Positions 36,602-48,460 of a stretch of DNA of 64,000 nucleotides are shown here, piece by piece (positions within the stretch are counted from its first letter, which is position 1; each line of letters opens with the position of its first letter). Source of the stretch: Pseudotabrizicola formosa (GTDB lineage: Bacteria; Pseudomonadota; Alphaproteobacteria; Rhodobacterales; Rhodobacteraceae); NCBI RefSeq assembly GCF_002900965.1, contig NZ_PJOM01000002.1, forward strand, positions 992,001-1,056,000. The letters are read 5' to 3'. The notes under the pieces were generated by a model, which did no database searches, was not told the DNA's origin, and worked only from the letters and a program-made list of their open reading frames with translations. Made by a program: the position numbers and the translations under genes.

Positions 36602-37018
36602 TCAGCGCGGCAGATCGAACTCCGGCGGGGCCAGCACAAAGCCGGCAAAGTCGAAGCCCGGGCTGACAGTGCAGGATACCAAAGAATAGTCTCCGGTCGA
36701 GCGCGCCGCCTGCCAGTCCCCCGCCGGCACCACAATCTGCGGCATCTGCGCGCCCAGCACATCCGGCCCCAGCAGATGATCGACTGCCACATCCCGGCCC
36801 ACCGACAACACCACCGGCGCGCCCGCATGCCAAAGCCAGATCTCATCGGCATCAACATGATGCCAATGGCTGCGCTCGCCCGATTTCAGCAGGAACAGGA
36901 TGGCCGTGCCAGAGGGACGCCCGTTGACAACAGGCCCCACCCAGGTCTGGCGATACCAGCCCCCTTCGGGATGCGGCGCAAGACCCAGACGGGCAATGAT
37001 CCGGTCAGCCTCTGTCAT
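36602..37018 (-). CDS. Cupin domain protein, DUF985 family
   Basis: A 138-residue single-domain cupin of the DUF985 family. The N-terminal LAPHPEGGWYRQTW and the barrel segment SHWHHVDADEIWLWHAG are diagnostic, and the ending FDFAGFVLAPPEFDLP is usual for the family. Members are plant- and bacterial proteins of unknown role, some with thermostable epimerase-like folds. ATG 37018 is preferred over 37039. It lies between rarD and eno on the same strand. Confidence 0.88.
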   Translation of the reverse strand: MTEADRIIARLGLAPHPEGGWYRQTWVGPVVNGRPSGTAILFLLKSGERSHWHHVDADEIWLWHAGAPVVLSVGRDVAVDHLLGPDVLGAQMPQIVVPAGDWQAARSTGDYSLVSCTVSPGFDFAGFVLAPPEFDLPR

Positions 37019-37104
37019 CGCGCCCCCCGCCCTTTGCACTTTTGTGAAATCTCCCGCCGAAGGCGCCCGGCATCCGCCGCGACCGCCCCCGCCGGGAGGC
37101 TGTC

Positions 37105-38421
<1,317 letters not shown>

Positions 38422-39321
38422 TTACCTTGCGTCGGCCTTTATGGAAAGGGCGCGCCTGCGCTGTGCCTCGCGGGCGAAGGTGTAAAGACCCGAACCGATC
38501 ACCAGTGCCGCTCCGGTCAGCATCCAGACATCCGGCCGCTCGCCCAGAAAAATCATCGCCAAGATCATGGCAAACACCAGCCGCGCATACCGGAAGGGCG
38601 CCACCACCGACACCTCGCCCAGCCGCATCGCCGCCGTCACCGCGTAATAGCCAAAAAGCCCGGTGATCAGCGCGCCCGTCAGATCAAACCATTGAGACGG
38701 ATCAATGGCTTGCAACCTTTGCCCCTGGAGCGCCATCAAGATCAGCCCTGCCGGCACCAGCGAAAGATAGGCCCATGTCGTCAACTGAAAGGTGCCGATG
38801 CTGGCATCCATCACCCGCGTCGACAAATCGCGCGCCGCCATCAGGACCACGCAGGCCACCGTCAGCAGGCCCGCGAGGCGAAAGCCCTCCGTCCCCGGTT
38901 GCAAGATGATCAGGACGCCCCCAAAGCCAACCGCAATCGCACTCCAGCGCCGCCAGCCGACCTTTTCCTTCAGCACCAGCGCTGCCCCCATTGTCACCAC
39001 CAGCGGGGAGGCTTGCAGAAGGGCCGAATTGACCGACAGGGGCAGCAGGGCCAGTGCCGTGATATAGAGCATCGCCGCCCCCGCCTCGGACAGGCTGCGC
39101 AGACCGGCAGCCCCGGTCAGGGCACGGCGGGTCAGGATTGGCTGGCCAAGGCGCGCGGCACACAGCCAGAACGCCAAGGCCCCGCCTGCCCCCATCAACG
39201 CAATCACTTGCCCCGGCGGCATCGTGGTCGCGGCGCGCACGAGAAACAGATCTTCAAAGGCAAAGGCCGCCATACTGGCCACCATCAGGGCCGCCGCACG
39301 CGGGTTGTCGGCGCTGCTCAT
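38422..39321 (-). CDS. EamA family (DMT superfamily) transporter
   Basis: A 299-residue protein with about ten transmembrane helices arranged as two EamA repeats. LTGAAGLRSLSEAGAAMLYI and the C-terminal half LFGYYAVTAAMRLGEVSVVAPF match the S-adenosylmethionine/nucleotide-sugar-like EamA branch. The substrate is unknown. Its start overlaps the stop of the fur-family gene by 4 bp, so the two are co-transcribed. Confidence 0.87.
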   Translation of the reverse strand: MSSADNPRAAALMVASMAAFAFEDLFLVRAATTMPPGQVIALMGAGGALAFWLCAARLGQPILTRRALTGAAGLRSLSEAGAAMLYITALALLPLSVNSALLQASPLVVTMGAALVLKEKVGWRRWSAIAVGFGGVLIILQPGTEGFRLAGLLTVACVVLMAARDLSTRVMDASIGTFQLTTWAYLSLVPAGLILMALQGQRLQAIDPSQWFDLTGALITGLFGYYAVTAAMRLGEVSVVAPFRYARLVFAMILAMIFLGERPDVWMLTGAALVIGSGLYTFAREAQRRRALSIKADAR

Positions 39322-39737
39322 CCCTTTGGCGGTTTGTTGACCGGTACGCCCAGCAGTTCCAGCCGGTGTCCGATCAGCCGGTAGCCCAGCCGAGCGGCAA
39401 TGCGTTCCTGCAATGCCTCGATCTCGGGATCGACAAATTCGATCACCTCGCCCGAATTCACATCGATCAGATGGTCATGATGGTCGCGTTCGGCATCTTC
39501 ATAGCGGGCCCGGCCATCGCCGAATTCCAGCTTTTCCAGCAGGCCGGCCTCTTCAAACAGCTTGACCGTGCGGTAGACCGTGGCCAGCGAAATGCGCGGA
39601 TCGACCCGCGCCGCGCGGGCATAAAGCTCTTCGACATCGGGATGGTCTTCGGCCTCGCCCACGACGCGGGCGACGATGCGCCGCTGTTCGGTCATTCGGA
39701 GGCCCTTGGCCTCACAACGGGCGATGATGTCGGTCAT
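39318..39737 (-). CDS. Fur family transcriptional regulator (Fur/Mur type)
   Basis: A 139-residue metalloregulator. The winged helix spans about 1-82 (LRMTEQRRIVARVV, LATVYRTVKLFEEAGLLEKLEFGDG); the metal-sensing HHDHLIDVNSGEVIEF is at 86-101. The C-terminal CxxC zinc knuckle of many Fur proteins is absent, as in the alphaproteobacterial Fur/Mur group that often senses manganese. Irr is less likely because the haem motif is missing. ATG 39737 is chosen: the frame continues upstream for 110 codons, but that part is not Fur-like. It is coupled to the EamA gene. Confidence 0.85.
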   Translation of the reverse strand: MTDIIARCEAKGLRMTEQRRIVARVVGEAEDHPDVEELYARAARVDPRISLATVYRTVKLFEEAGLLEKLEFGDGRARYEDAERDHHDHLIDVNSGEVIEFVDPEIEALQERIAARLGYRLIGHRLELLGVPVNKPPKG

Positions 39738-40215
39738 GGGCTTGCTTTTGCGGAACCAGTGTTCCTTTGCTTTAGCCCAGTGGCGCAGGGCGCGCCACCC
39801 CAAAGCCCGATGCTGCGTGATGGTGGGGCAAGTCAGGGTCAGGCCAAGCGGATGGGCCATGCCGGCCAAGGCCCCTTGTCCGTCAGTTGCCACAGGATCA
39901 TGGCACAGAGGACACGGTGGATCGGCTGGTGCCACAGCAGGCATCGCGGCGGGAATCAGGGCGCACCCGAAAACGGCTGCGCACTTGCATCGGTGGTGCA
40001 GCCTCAGGTGATGGAAACGTTTCGGCACAACCCTGCGGCAATGAACGAGAATCTGTTCCAGTGCCACTCTGCCTCTACGCCCGACCCCGCAAAAATCTGC
40101 GCATCGACGCGAGGTTACCCTGTCGTCAGGCGGAACGCGACCTGGGTCTGGTCAAGCGATTTTTTGTGATGAATCGATAAAAATTCGGTTGAAGGACCTG
40201 AGGCTATACGACAGT
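39738..40215. other. Spacer between the Fur-family and nrdJ genes
   Basis: About 480 bp without a supported gene. The frame of the Fur-family gene stays open into this region on the minus strand (a CPLCHD-containing stretch), and a 97-codon frame exists on the plus strand, but neither has a Shine-Dalgarno site or a family I recognise. It must hold the promoter of the fur-EamA operon. Confidence 0.4.
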
Positions 40216-40252
40216 TTGACAGGCGATCCTGACGGGACACTAAATGTGGTGT
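40216..40252 (+). promoter_or_regulatory. nrdJ promoter with overlapping NrdR box
   Basis: A perfect -35 TTGACA (40216-40221) is followed at 17-19 bp by an A/T-rich -10 (CTAAAT region), and the 16-bp palindrome-like ACACTAAATGTGGTGT (40237-40252) covers that -10. The block fits the NrdR consensus (ACAC, A/T centre, GTGT). NrdR represses ribonucleotide reductase genes when dATP is high. A second box at the usual 31-bp spacing was looked for and not found. Confidence 0.72.
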
Positions 40253-40431
40253 CATCCAAGGCCAAGCTAAACATTCTTCGTACGACAGTGCTCAGAGGCA
40301 CTGCGCCCCCGTTTGCGAAAACGGTCGGGCCCGCGAAATCTGTCTGGCTGCCGCATCCGACAGGGCTGTGATCGGGACCAACAGGCCACAACCGGATGTG
40401 AACCGGGGCCATGAAAGCAAAGGCGGGGCAG

Positions 40432-43400
40432 ATGAAAATCGAGCGGAATTTCACGAGCGAAGCAACCGGCGCCTATGGGGCGATGGAATTCACCAAAACG
40501 GTGTCCGAGATTCGCAATCCTGACGGCAAGGTGGTGTTTCGCAACGACGCGGTCGAAGTGCCAACAGGGTGGAGCCAGGTCGCGTCAGACGTGCTGGCGC
40601 AGAAGTATTTCCGCAAGGCCGGCGTGCCGGCGCGCCTGAAACCCGTCAAGGAAAAAGGCGTTCCCGAATTCCTGTGGCGGTCCGTTGCAGATGAAGAAGC
40701 GCTTGCCGCCCTGCCCGAAGACCAGCGCATTGTGGGCGAAACCAGCGCCAAACAGGTGTTTGACCGTCTGGCCGGGGCCTGGGCCTATTGGGGTTGGAAA
40801 GGCGGCTATTTCACCACCGAAGCCGATGCGCGGGCCTATTATGACGAGATGCGCTTCATGCTGGCCCGACAGATGGCAGCCCCCAACAGCCCGCAATGGT
40901 TCAACACCGGGCTGCATTGGGCCTACGGCATTGACGGCCCATCACAGGGTCATTTCTATGTGGATCACAAGACGGGCAAGCTGACCCGTTCGACCAGCGC
41001 CTATGAACATCCGCAGCCGCATGCCTGCTTTATCCAGTCGGTCAAGGATGATCTGGTGGGCGATGGCGGCATCATGGACCTTTGGGTGCGTGAGGCGCGG
41101 TTGTTCAAATACGGCTCGGGCACCGGGACCAACTTTTCGTCCTTGCGTGGTGAGGGCGAAAAGCTTTCGGGGGGCGGCAAGTCTTCTGGCTTGATGGGCT
41201 TTCTCAAGATCGGTGATCGGGCTGCAGGGGCGATCAAATCAGGCGGCACCACGCGGCGGGCAGCCAAGATGGTGATCTGCGACATGGATCACCCCGATAT
41301 CGAGGCCTTCATCAACTGGAAGGTGATCGAGGAGCAGAAAGTCGCCAGCCTTGTCGCAGGGTCCAAGCTGCACGAGGTACGGCTGAACGAGATTTTCACC
41401 GCAATCCGGGAGTGGGATGGGTCTGCCGAAGACTCGGTTGATCCGGCAAAGAATGCGGCACTGAAGGCGGCGATCAAAACGGCGAAGAAGTCGATGATCC
41501 TCGACACCTACACCAACCGCATCCTGCAATATGCGCGTCAGGGCTACACCTCGATTGAATTTCCGACCTATGATGTGGACTGGGATTCCGAGGCCTATGT
41601 CACGGTCTCGGGCCAGAATTCCAACAACTCGGTCCGCGTCACCGATGCATTTCTGACGGCGGTGAAGGACGATGCCGACTGGGCCCTGATCCGCCGCACC
41701 GATGGCAAACCGGCCAAGACCATCAAGGCGCGCGATCTTTGGGATCAGGTGGGCCATGCCGCATGGGCCTGCGCCGACCCCGGCATCCAGTTCCACGACA
41801 CCGTGAATGCATGGCACACCTGCCCCGAAGATGGCCCGATCCGCGGCTCGAACCCCTGTTCTGAATACATGTTCCTTGACGATACGGCCTGCAATCTGGC
41901 GTCGATGAACCTGTTGACCTTCTTTGCCAATGGCGCTTTCGATTCAGATGCCTATATCCACGCCACGCGGCTTTGGACGGTGACGCTGGAAATTTCGGTG
42001 ATGATGGCGCAGTTCCCCAGCCAGGAGATTGCGCAACGCTCTTATGATTTCCGCACGCTGGGGCTTGGCTATGCCAATATCGGCGGGCTGCTGATGAATA
42101 TGGGTCTTGGCTACGACTCGCATCAGGGCCGGGCGATGTGCGGCGCGCTGACGGCGCTGATGACGGGTGTCGCCTATGCCACCAGCGCCGAGATGGCTCG
42201 GGAGTTGGGCGCATTTGCAGGCTATGACCGCAACCGCGACCATATGTTGCGCGTCATCCGCAACCACCGCGCCGCGGCCCAGGCCAGCGGCAGCTATGAC
42301 GGTGTGAATGTGAACCCGGTGGCGTTGGATCACCGCAATTGTCCCGATCAGCGCCTTGTTTCGCTTGCGAAATCTGCCTGGGATGAGGCGCTGGCGCTGG
42401 GGGAGGCGCACGGTTTTCGCAATGCGCAGACCACCGTGATCGCCCCCACCGGCACCATCGGTCTGGTCATGGATTGCGACACCACCGGGATCGAACCGGA
42501 TTTTGCGCTGGTGAAGTTCAAGAAGTTGGCGGGCGGGGGCTACTTCAAGATCATCAACCAATCTGTCCCGGCAGGACTGGAGGCCTTGGGTTACCCCAGC
42601 CATCAGATCGCTGAAATCGTCGCCTATGCCGTGGGTCACGGCTCTATCGCGCAGGCGCCTGCCATCAACCATACCGCACTGGTTGGCCATGGTTTCGGTC
42701 CGCGCGAGATTGAGAAGATCGAGGCTGCTCTACCCTCTGCCTTCGACATCCGCTTTGTGTTCAACCAATGGACACTCGGCGAAGATTTCTGCAAAGGCAC
42801 ATTGGGGATACCAGCAGACAAACTGGCGGATCCGAGCTTCGATCTCTTGCGTCACCTGGGCTTCACGCGTGCCCAGATTGACGCCTGCAACGACCATGTC
42901 TGTGGCACGATGACCTTGGAAGGTGCCCCCTTCCTGAAGGAACAACATTACCCGGTGTTCGACTGCGCCAACGCCTGCAGCAAAAAAGGCAAGCGTTACC
43001 TCTCAGTTGACAGCCATATCTATATGATGGCTGCGGCCCAGTCCTTCATCTCGGGTGCGATTTCCAAAACCATCAACATGCCAAACTCGGCCAGCATCGA
43101 AGAAACCCTGGCCGCATATGAACTGTCACACTCCCTCGGCATCAAGGCCAATGCGCTGTACCGTGACGGTTCCAAATTGTCGCAGCCGCTGGCCTCTGCG
43201 CTCATCGAAGACGATGAGGAGGCTGAAGAGATCCTTGCCTCCGGCTCGATGCAGGAAAAGGCAAAGGTGATCGCAGAAAAGATCGTCGAAAAGGTGATCG
43301 TCAAGGAAATCATCCGCAGCCATCGTGAAAAGCTGCCAGAACGTCGCAAGGGCTATACGCAAAAGGCCATTGTCGGTGGCCATAAGGTATACCTGCGCAC

Positions 43401-44121
43401 CGGCGAATATCAGGACGGGTCTTTGGGAGAAATCTTCATTGACATGCACAAGGAAGGGGCCGGCTTCCGCGCGATGATGAACAATTTCGCCATCGCGGTT
43501 TCGGTGGGTCTGCAGTATGGCGTGCCTTTGGAAGAGTTCGTTGAGGCCTTTACCTTTACCCGGTTTGAACCGGCGGGCATGGTGCAGGGGAATGACAGCG
43601 TCAAGAATGCAACATCGATTCTTGACTATATCTTCCGAGAGCTGGCCATTTCCTACCTCGACCGCACAGATCTGGCGCATGTCAAGCCAACGGGCGCATC
43701 TTTCGACGATCTGGGGCGCGGCGAAGACGAGGCAAAGCCGAATTTGGCCCCGATGACCGACGCCACGGCGTCACGAGGGTTGAAGGTGCTGCGTCAGATC
43801 TCCTCGACAGGCTATCTTCGCAAGCGCCTGCCGCAAGACTTGGTCTTGCTTCAAGGCGGGATGGGAGAGACCGACGAAGCCGCCAGCATCGATCCAATGT
43901 ATGTATTGAACACCCTGATGCCACAGGGACGCGCTGCAGGCACGGCTGACGGCGCTTCAGCTTTCGCAATCGGTGCGGCTAACAGCATTGATGCCCGGAC
44001 AAAGGCAAAAATGCAGGGCTATGAGGGCGACCCCTGTGGTGAATGCGGTAATTTCACGCTGGTCCGCAACGGAACCTGCATGAAGTGCAACACCTGCGGT
44101 GGCACGAGCGGCTGTAGCTGA
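40432..44121 (+). CDS. nrdJ: Vitamin B12-dependent (class II) ribonucleotide reductase
   Basis: A 1229-residue adenosylcobalamin-dependent ribonucleotide reductase, which makes deoxyribonucleotides with or without oxygen. The conserved [15 protein letters not shown], the active-site loop [36 protein letters not shown] and ATP-cone-like C-terminal region are present. The last 40 residues are a cysteine-rich Zn-finger (GECGNF...CMKCNTCGG, about 1201-1222) that is typical of the long alphaproteobacterial form. ATG 40432 ([16 protein letters not shown]) fits relatives better than ATG 40411. It is monocistronic and probably under NrdR. Confidence 0.95.
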   Translation: MKIERNFTSEATGAYGAMEFTKTVSEIRNPDGKVVFRNDAVEVPTGWSQVASDVLAQKYFRKAGVPARLKPVKEKGVPEFLWRSVADEEALAALPEDQRIVGETSAKQVFDRLAGAWAYWGWKGGYFTTEADARAYYDEMRFMLARQMAAPNSPQWFNTGLHWAYGIDGPSQGHFYVDHKTGKLTRSTSAYEHPQPHACFIQSVKDDLVGDGGIMDLWVREARLFKYGSGTGTNFSSLRGEGEKLSGGGKSSGLMGFLKIGDRAAGAIKSGGTTRRAAKMVICDMDHPDIEAFINWKVIEEQKVASLVAGSKLHEVRLNEIFTAIREWDGSAEDSVDPAKNAALKAAIKTAKKSMILDTYTNRILQYARQGYTSIEFPTYDVDWDSEAYVTVSGQNSNNSVRVTDAFLTAVKDDADWALIRRTDGKPAKTIKARDLWDQVGHAAWACADPGIQFHDTVNAWHTCPEDGPIRGSNPCSEYMFLDDTACNLASMNLLTFFANGAFDSDAYIHATRLWTVTLEISVMMAQFPSQEIAQRSYDFRTLGLGYANIGGLLMNMGLGYDSHQGRAMCGALTALMTGVAYATSAEMARELGAFAGYDRNRDHMLRVIRNHRAAAQASGSYDGVNVNPVALDHRNCPDQRLVSLAKSAWDEALALGEAHGFRNAQTTVIAPTGTIGLVMDCDTTGIEPDFALVKFKKLAGGGYFKIINQSVPAGLEALGYPSHQIAEIVAYAVGHGSIAQAPAINHTALVGHGFGPREIEKIEAALPSAFDIRFVFNQWTLGEDFCKGTLGIPADKLADPSFDLLRHLGFTRAQIDACNDHVCGTMTLEGAPFLKEQHYPVFDCANACSKKGKRYLSVDSHIYMMAAAQSFISGAISKTINMPNSASIEETLAAYELSHSLGIKANALYRDGSKLSQPLASALIEDDEEAEEILASGSMQEKAKVIAEKIVEKVIVKEIIRSHREKLPERRKGYTQKAIVGGHKVYLRTGEYQDGSLGEIFIDMHKEGAGFRAMMNNFAIAVSVGLQYGVPLEEFVEAFTFTRFEPAGMVQGNDSVKNATSILDYIFRELAISYLDRTDLAHVKPTGASFDDLGRGEDEAKPNLAPMTDATASRGLKVLRQISSTGYLRKRLPQDLVLLQGGMGETDEAASIDPMYVLNTLMPQGRAAGTADGASAFAIGAANSIDARTKAKMQGYEGDPCGECGNFTLVRNGTCMKCNTCGGTSGCS

Positions 44122-44551
44122 CGTGACATTAGGTATAGTGATATGATCGATCAAATGACTGCCAACTTAAGCTTCCAAACGAACCCATAATTCCTTGAAA
44201 CGAAAGCCGCCACGGTGAGACGTGGTGGCTTTCACTTTTGTCTTTAGCCAACGAGTGATCTGGCCAGACATGACGGAATCAGCACAGGCGACGATTCCAT
44301 AGAAGACCTGCGAACATCTGCTGTGGCGCTTTAAGATGCTGCGGGAATGCTTGAGGTCACCATCAATGGTCGCATCCGGTTTGTTCGCGATTAGCGTCAG
44401 TCACCGTAAAAGGCTTTCTCTTCGCGAAACTTCTGGTCAGGAATACAAAGATTTTAAAATTCGCCCAGTTTGTTGATCGACATCGGGACAGTGGCCGCAA
44501 GTCGCGCAGATGCCGTCAAATCGAATTTGGTAGAAGAATCAAAAAACTGGC
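44122..44551. other. AT-richer spacer between nrdJ and GTA g15
   Basis: About 430 bp with no gene. It starts with the nrdJ terminator. The remaining 300 bp is patchy in composition (one 60-base line, 44401-44460, has 22 G or C; the next has 35) and has no readable product. The AT-rich character continues into the 3' part of g15. Confidence 0.55.
44203..44239 (+). terminator. Terminator after nrdJ
   Basis: AAAGCCGCCAC (44203-44213) pairs with GTGGTGGCTTT (44222-44232) around an 8-nt loop, with one G-T wobble, followed by a T-rich stretch (CACTTTTGTCTTT). It is nearly symmetrical and could also stop GTA readthrough from the minus strand. Confidence 0.8.
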
Positions 44552-47500
44552 CTAGTTACTGTAGTTGACATCAATCCGCTTGACTGGTCCCACCCCGTAG
44601 ACTGCTGAGATTTGACTGACTTCCAATGAATAGATCGAGGAAATTCCGATCAGCCCTCTTTGCTCAGTAGACATCATATACCGCGGCTCAGTCACAACTT
44701 CGCTATGCAAAACACGGCCATCTGAAGAAAAGATACGGACCTCATAAAGCTCGCGCTCTTCACCGAGTGGCGCATCATACCCCTCCCAAGAGTCGCCACC
44801 AAGTCTAGACCGCCGAATCCAGGTGAAGATGTGACTTTCTGATGTGTCCAAGGCAACCTGCAAGTGCGAGACCGAGAAAGGGCGGAGTACCACACCTTTA
44901 AATGCTAAGACATCGTGAACCACCGTATCAGCCCCGATATCCTCGCTTGAGAAACCCAATCGATAGTGACGTTCAACATTCACTTGTTCTTTTGAAAGTG
45001 AAATCTGAGTTAAAAAATCGTTGATAAGCACAACGTAACTTCCGATGGGCCAGGAGGCAGGCATCACTGAATCTGTTCCCATCAATCCCCTGAGACGAGC
45101 CGTCAAGGAGTAAACGCCGGGGGAAATTAGTTCAGCGGTCTGATACTGAAAAATCTCCCAGCGGGTCGGATCGTCGCCACCGATTGCAATTAGGTTTTTC
45201 CCCGCAAGCAATCCGGAGGATGACGTTGACTCCAGAATTCCAGTCTGCATTTCAACAATAAGGCCTGCCCCTCGATCAGTAATGCCAGGGGCGCAGGCGG
45301 GCAAGTCAGACCGTGTTTTCCCGACATTTGAAGCAGCGAAAAATCTGGTATTTACAGTATAGTCAGAATCCTCATTCGCAGACCACAAAACAACTGATCC
45401 GGTCCAGGGTTCTGCGGCAACGGCTATAAACGGCGCTGCAGCAACTTGAGTGTCTTTGAAAAGAGGCAGATCGATCCAGATCCGCGAGACAGGGCCAGAG
45501 TCACGGAATGAGGTCCAGCCTTGATAGTCGATCTCTTGTTCTTGAACACGGTAGCTCCAAGTCTCGACGCAACTTGCAATTATTGCAACCTTTTGATCAA
45601 GTTCAGCGCTGTCGATTCTGTAGGTTAACCCGTCTGTAGAAATTGTGTCACCGACCCCTAGAAACATATAGGATAGCGGCAATTCCAGCTTCAACTGATC
45701 GCGTGAAGCCAGGGCTTGAATCAGCCAATTCTGCGCAGTTGCCTTGGCTATCTCTCCCGGCAATACCAACTGATATTCAGTTTCAACCACGTTTGGAGAG
45801 TCCGACTCTGCAAGTGAGATTTCCACAACAGACGCCCCGAATGTTCCATCTGCAGAAACATAAGTAAAGCGCAGCTTTTCAGGCGCATCATTGTTCGAAA
45901 GGCGGATCAATTGAAGACTTGAAGATTCATCTTGAGCGACCGCGATCAAGCCCTTGTCAATTGCAACATCAGAAAGCAGCCCACGCGTCTGAAAACTCAG
46001 GATACTGTTCTTTTCTGTGCAGTCAAAGCCGTAAGTGACGAGCAGTGGCTGCAGTCTGGCGCGCCCTGATTGGGTATCGGACACTCCGTAACCATGCACC
46101 AATCCAAACAAATACCTTGTGTCAATCCGTTCGACACCACAATCTGCACAAATTTCTCTAACCACTTTGTCAAGCGGCGCAGAGCTTGCACGGCCGTTCA
46201 ACCAGTGACCACGGTAATAATTACCTCCATCTGACCAGAGATCCGTGGCGCGGGGAAACGCAGGAAAAGGCCGTGCATCCCAAGCCCATGCATAGGCATG
46301 ATCCATATCCACCATGCGACCCGCATAAAATTCCGATCGTGGGTTATGATCAGTATCCGACCAGAATTCGTGCTGTGCCCGAAAATATTGCATCTGGATA
46401 AAGTCGTCCCGGACTCCCGTCGAGGCACGAGGAATGGCAGACTCAGATGATTTATCGTCAATGAACTTGTTGGGCTCGTTGGTACCCTTGTCAATTGCAG
46501 CACAGCCGTATTCAGTAAACCTGAACGGTTTGGATCTTGGACTCCAAGACGTGGGTGATGCCTGACGGACGCCATCAATGCGGTTGTGATGTACATTGGC
46601 CCACCAGGACCTGAGATCCTTATACCGGAAAACCCAATCCTCGCCTTGCAGGGTATCTCGAATCTCTATCCTCCTTTGGGCATTGAAGCCCTCTTGACCA
46701 GAGTAGTACCAGTCAAACCCTTCTCCACCCATAACGTTTGATTTAAGATAATCTAGATTATAGATCGACAGCCAATCTGCATCAGCGTGTCTTCTCGTAT
46801 CTCTCCAGTCAGATATGGGCATGTAGTTGTCAATACCAACAAAATCAATGTTATGATCAGACCAAAGCGAATCAAGATGAAAATAGACGTTGTCACCTAT
46901 GTGATAGCCAAAATACTCACTCCAATCGGCAGCATAGCTGATTTTGACATCCGCTCCCAAGATGCCACGCACATCTGCTGCCAGTTTGATGAGGGCCTGA
47001 ACGGCGGGGAAACTATGATTTTCCCCTCTGATCTGCGTGAGGCCGCGCATTTCAGATCCGATGCAAAAAGCCTCCACCCCTCCTGCAATCTTACACAAGT
47101 GAGCATAGTGAAGGATAAAGCGCCGATACCCCCACTTTTCTTCTCCATGATAAAAGATCTGGTTCTGTTCAGAGATTGAAAAGTCGTCAGCTTGTGCGTC
47201 GCCAAAGAATGACGCGACTTCCAGGGTTGCCAATGCTGTGAGATCGGGGCTGGCCGGACGCCCAGGCGCAACAGAAAGGGTAAGACGTCCCCGCCAAGGC
47301 AATGCAGGCTGAAACTCGTTATCTGAATAGGGATCAGCCAGCGTATTGCCGTCCATTTGATCCATAAGGATGAACGGATAGAACATCACTGATTGGCCCC
47401 TTGCGTGCAGGGCAGCAATCGCTTCGATGATGGTGGAATCGGCCGGGGTGCCACCGTAAATTGATCTTCCCTCGCGGCGTGGAACTTCGGCGGCTTCACT

Positions 47501-48457
47501 TCGTGTAACCCCACCTGATCGCCAGGGGTTTTTCACGGCCTCCAAGTCTTTTTGTTCGACCTTGGGCTGCACCTCACACTGATTGCACCGCAGATCATTG
47601 CCAAACCAGGATACGACCAAGGACACAGCCTTGCAGTTGGGCAGTTCCTGCTGCAACTGGTTCAACGATGTGGACAAATCCGTTTCACCACTGGGTGTGT
47701 TCACATTGAGCGTGCGTGTCACCCCAAAACCTTGTTCCTCCCAGACTTTCTTGGTTCCAAGCGCATATTCACCCGTCCCCGGAATCAGGGTGACCGCCTT
47801 GATGGCATCTTGCAGGTCTGCTACCCGTTCTGCCTCGGTACCTTGCGCCGGTCGAATGACTTCAAAGCTCAGTTGCGGGACGCGGTTGCCATAGGCCGAC
47901 AACTGAAGGTCCTCGATGACTGCGTAGGCAATGCCCCGATAGGCTGGCGCATGCATCGATCCCATCTGCGCCTCGATCAACGGATCGGGAAGTTGATCCT
48001 CACTTCCGGTGTAGACGCGCAAATTCAGGGACGTTGGCGCAATTTCATCACCATCAGCCCAGATCCTGCCGATACCCAGAATGTTGCCCTCGCACAATGC
48101 AACAGCCAGACTGACGGAATAGGAATATTGCACAGCCTTGGGCGAGGGCATGCCTTTGCCGCCGCTTGTGCTGCGGCTCTCCCGAAACGGCGATGCCCAG
48201 ATGACCTGACCGGCAAGGCGCATCCGGCCCCAGCATTTGGCGATAGCTGCGCCCTCGCTGGCCCCCATGATATGGAAACGGTCGAGTTTTCCCACTTCGA
48301 CAGCATCAGAGCCCGTACCCATGATCCGCTGGTCTACGGCGCGCCCGATCGTCGCGCCGACTGCTCTGCCAATCACGGCGCCCGAGAGCCCCAGCACAGT
48401 ACCGCCTGCACCAGCCCCCAATGCGGCACCGGCTGCAGAAAAAAGGATCGTAGCCAT
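44552..48457 (-). CDS. GTA g15, baseplate multidomain/host-recognition protein
   Basis: A 1301-residue protein, the largest of the GTA tail tip (called megatron in RcGTA). A glycine-rich hydrophobic N-terminus (GAALGAGAGGTVLGLSG) comes first. A GTA TIM-barrel glycoside-hydrolase-like domain (about 420-720; SYAADWSEYFGYH, VGIDNYMPISDW, FTEYGCAAIDKG) follows, then phage tail and C-terminal binding domains. It likely contacts the cell surface and opens a path for DNA. It begins right after the g14 stop. The DNA from about 47.2 kb to the 3' end is clearly AT-richer than the 5' part, suggesting the distal domains were exchanged by recombination. Confidence 0.92.
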   Translation of the reverse strand: MATILFSAAGAALGAGAGGTVLGLSGAVIGRAVGATIGRAVDQRIMGTGSDAVEVGKLDRFHIMGASEGAAIAKCWGRMRLAGQVIWASPFRESRSTSGGKGMPSPKAVQYSYSVSLAVALCEGNILGIGRIWADGDEIAPTSLNLRVYTGSEDQLPDPLIEAQMGSMHAPAYRGIAYAVIEDLQLSAYGNRVPQLSFEVIRPAQGTEAERVADLQDAIKAVTLIPGTGEYALGTKKVWEEQGFGVTRTLNVNTPSGETDLSTSLNQLQQELPNCKAVSLVVSWFGNDLRCNQCEVQPKVEQKDLEAVKNPWRSGGVTRSEAAEVPRREGRSIYGGTPADSTIIEAIAALHARGQSVMFYPFILMDQMDGNTLADPYSDNEFQPALPWRGRLTLSVAPGRPASPDLTALATLEVASFFGDAQADDFSISEQNQIFYHGEEKWGYRRFILHYAHLCKIAGGVEAFCIGSEMRGLTQIRGENHSFPAVQALIKLAADVRGILGADVKISYAADWSEYFGYHIGDNVYFHLDSLWSDHNIDFVGIDNYMPISDWRDTRRHADADWLSIYNLDYLKSNVMGGEGFDWYYSGQEGFNAQRRIEIRDTLQGEDWVFRYKDLRSWWANVHHNRIDGVRQASPTSWSPRSKPFRFTEYGCAAIDKGTNEPNKFIDDKSSESAIPRASTGVRDDFIQMQYFRAQHEFWSDTDHNPRSEFYAGRMVDMDHAYAWAWDARPFPAFPRATDLWSDGGNYYRGHWLNGRASSAPLDKVVREICADCGVERIDTRYLFGLVHGYGVSDTQSGRARLQPLLVTYGFDCTEKNSILSFQTRGLLSDVAIDKGLIAVAQDESSSLQLIRLSNNDAPEKLRFTYVSADGTFGASVVEISLAESDSPNVVETEYQLVLPGEIAKATAQNWLIQALASRDQLKLELPLSYMFLGVGDTISTDGLTYRIDSAELDQKVAIIASCVETWSYRVQEQEIDYQGWTSFRDSGPVSRIWIDLPLFKDTQVAAAPFIAVAAEPWTGSVVLWSANEDSDYTVNTRFFAASNVGKTRSDLPACAPGITDRGAGLIVEMQTGILESTSSSGLLAGKNLIAIGGDDPTRWEIFQYQTAELISPGVYSLTARLRGLMGTDSVMPASWPIGSYVVLINDFLTQISLSKEQVNVERHYRLGFSSEDIGADTVVHDVLAFKGVVLRPFSVSHLQVALDTSESHIFTWIRRSRLGGDSWEGYDAPLGEERELYEVRIFSSDGRVLHSEVVTEPRYMMSTEQRGLIGISSIYSLEVSQISAVYGVGPVKRIDVNYSN

Positions 48458-48460
48458 CAT

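Noticed and set aside
39738-40067. N-terminal extension or separate gene upstream of the Fur-family gene
   Set aside because: The frame is open but contains no Fur-like sequence, no initiation signal near 40067 and no known family; a short, normal-length Fur start at 39737 is adequate.
40285-40430. Cobalamin riboswitch ahead of the B12-dependent reductase gene
   Set aside because: There is a CACTGCGCCCCCG stretch that looks superficially like part of a B12 box, but the ordered conserved elements of the riboswitch are missing. NrdR control is better supported.
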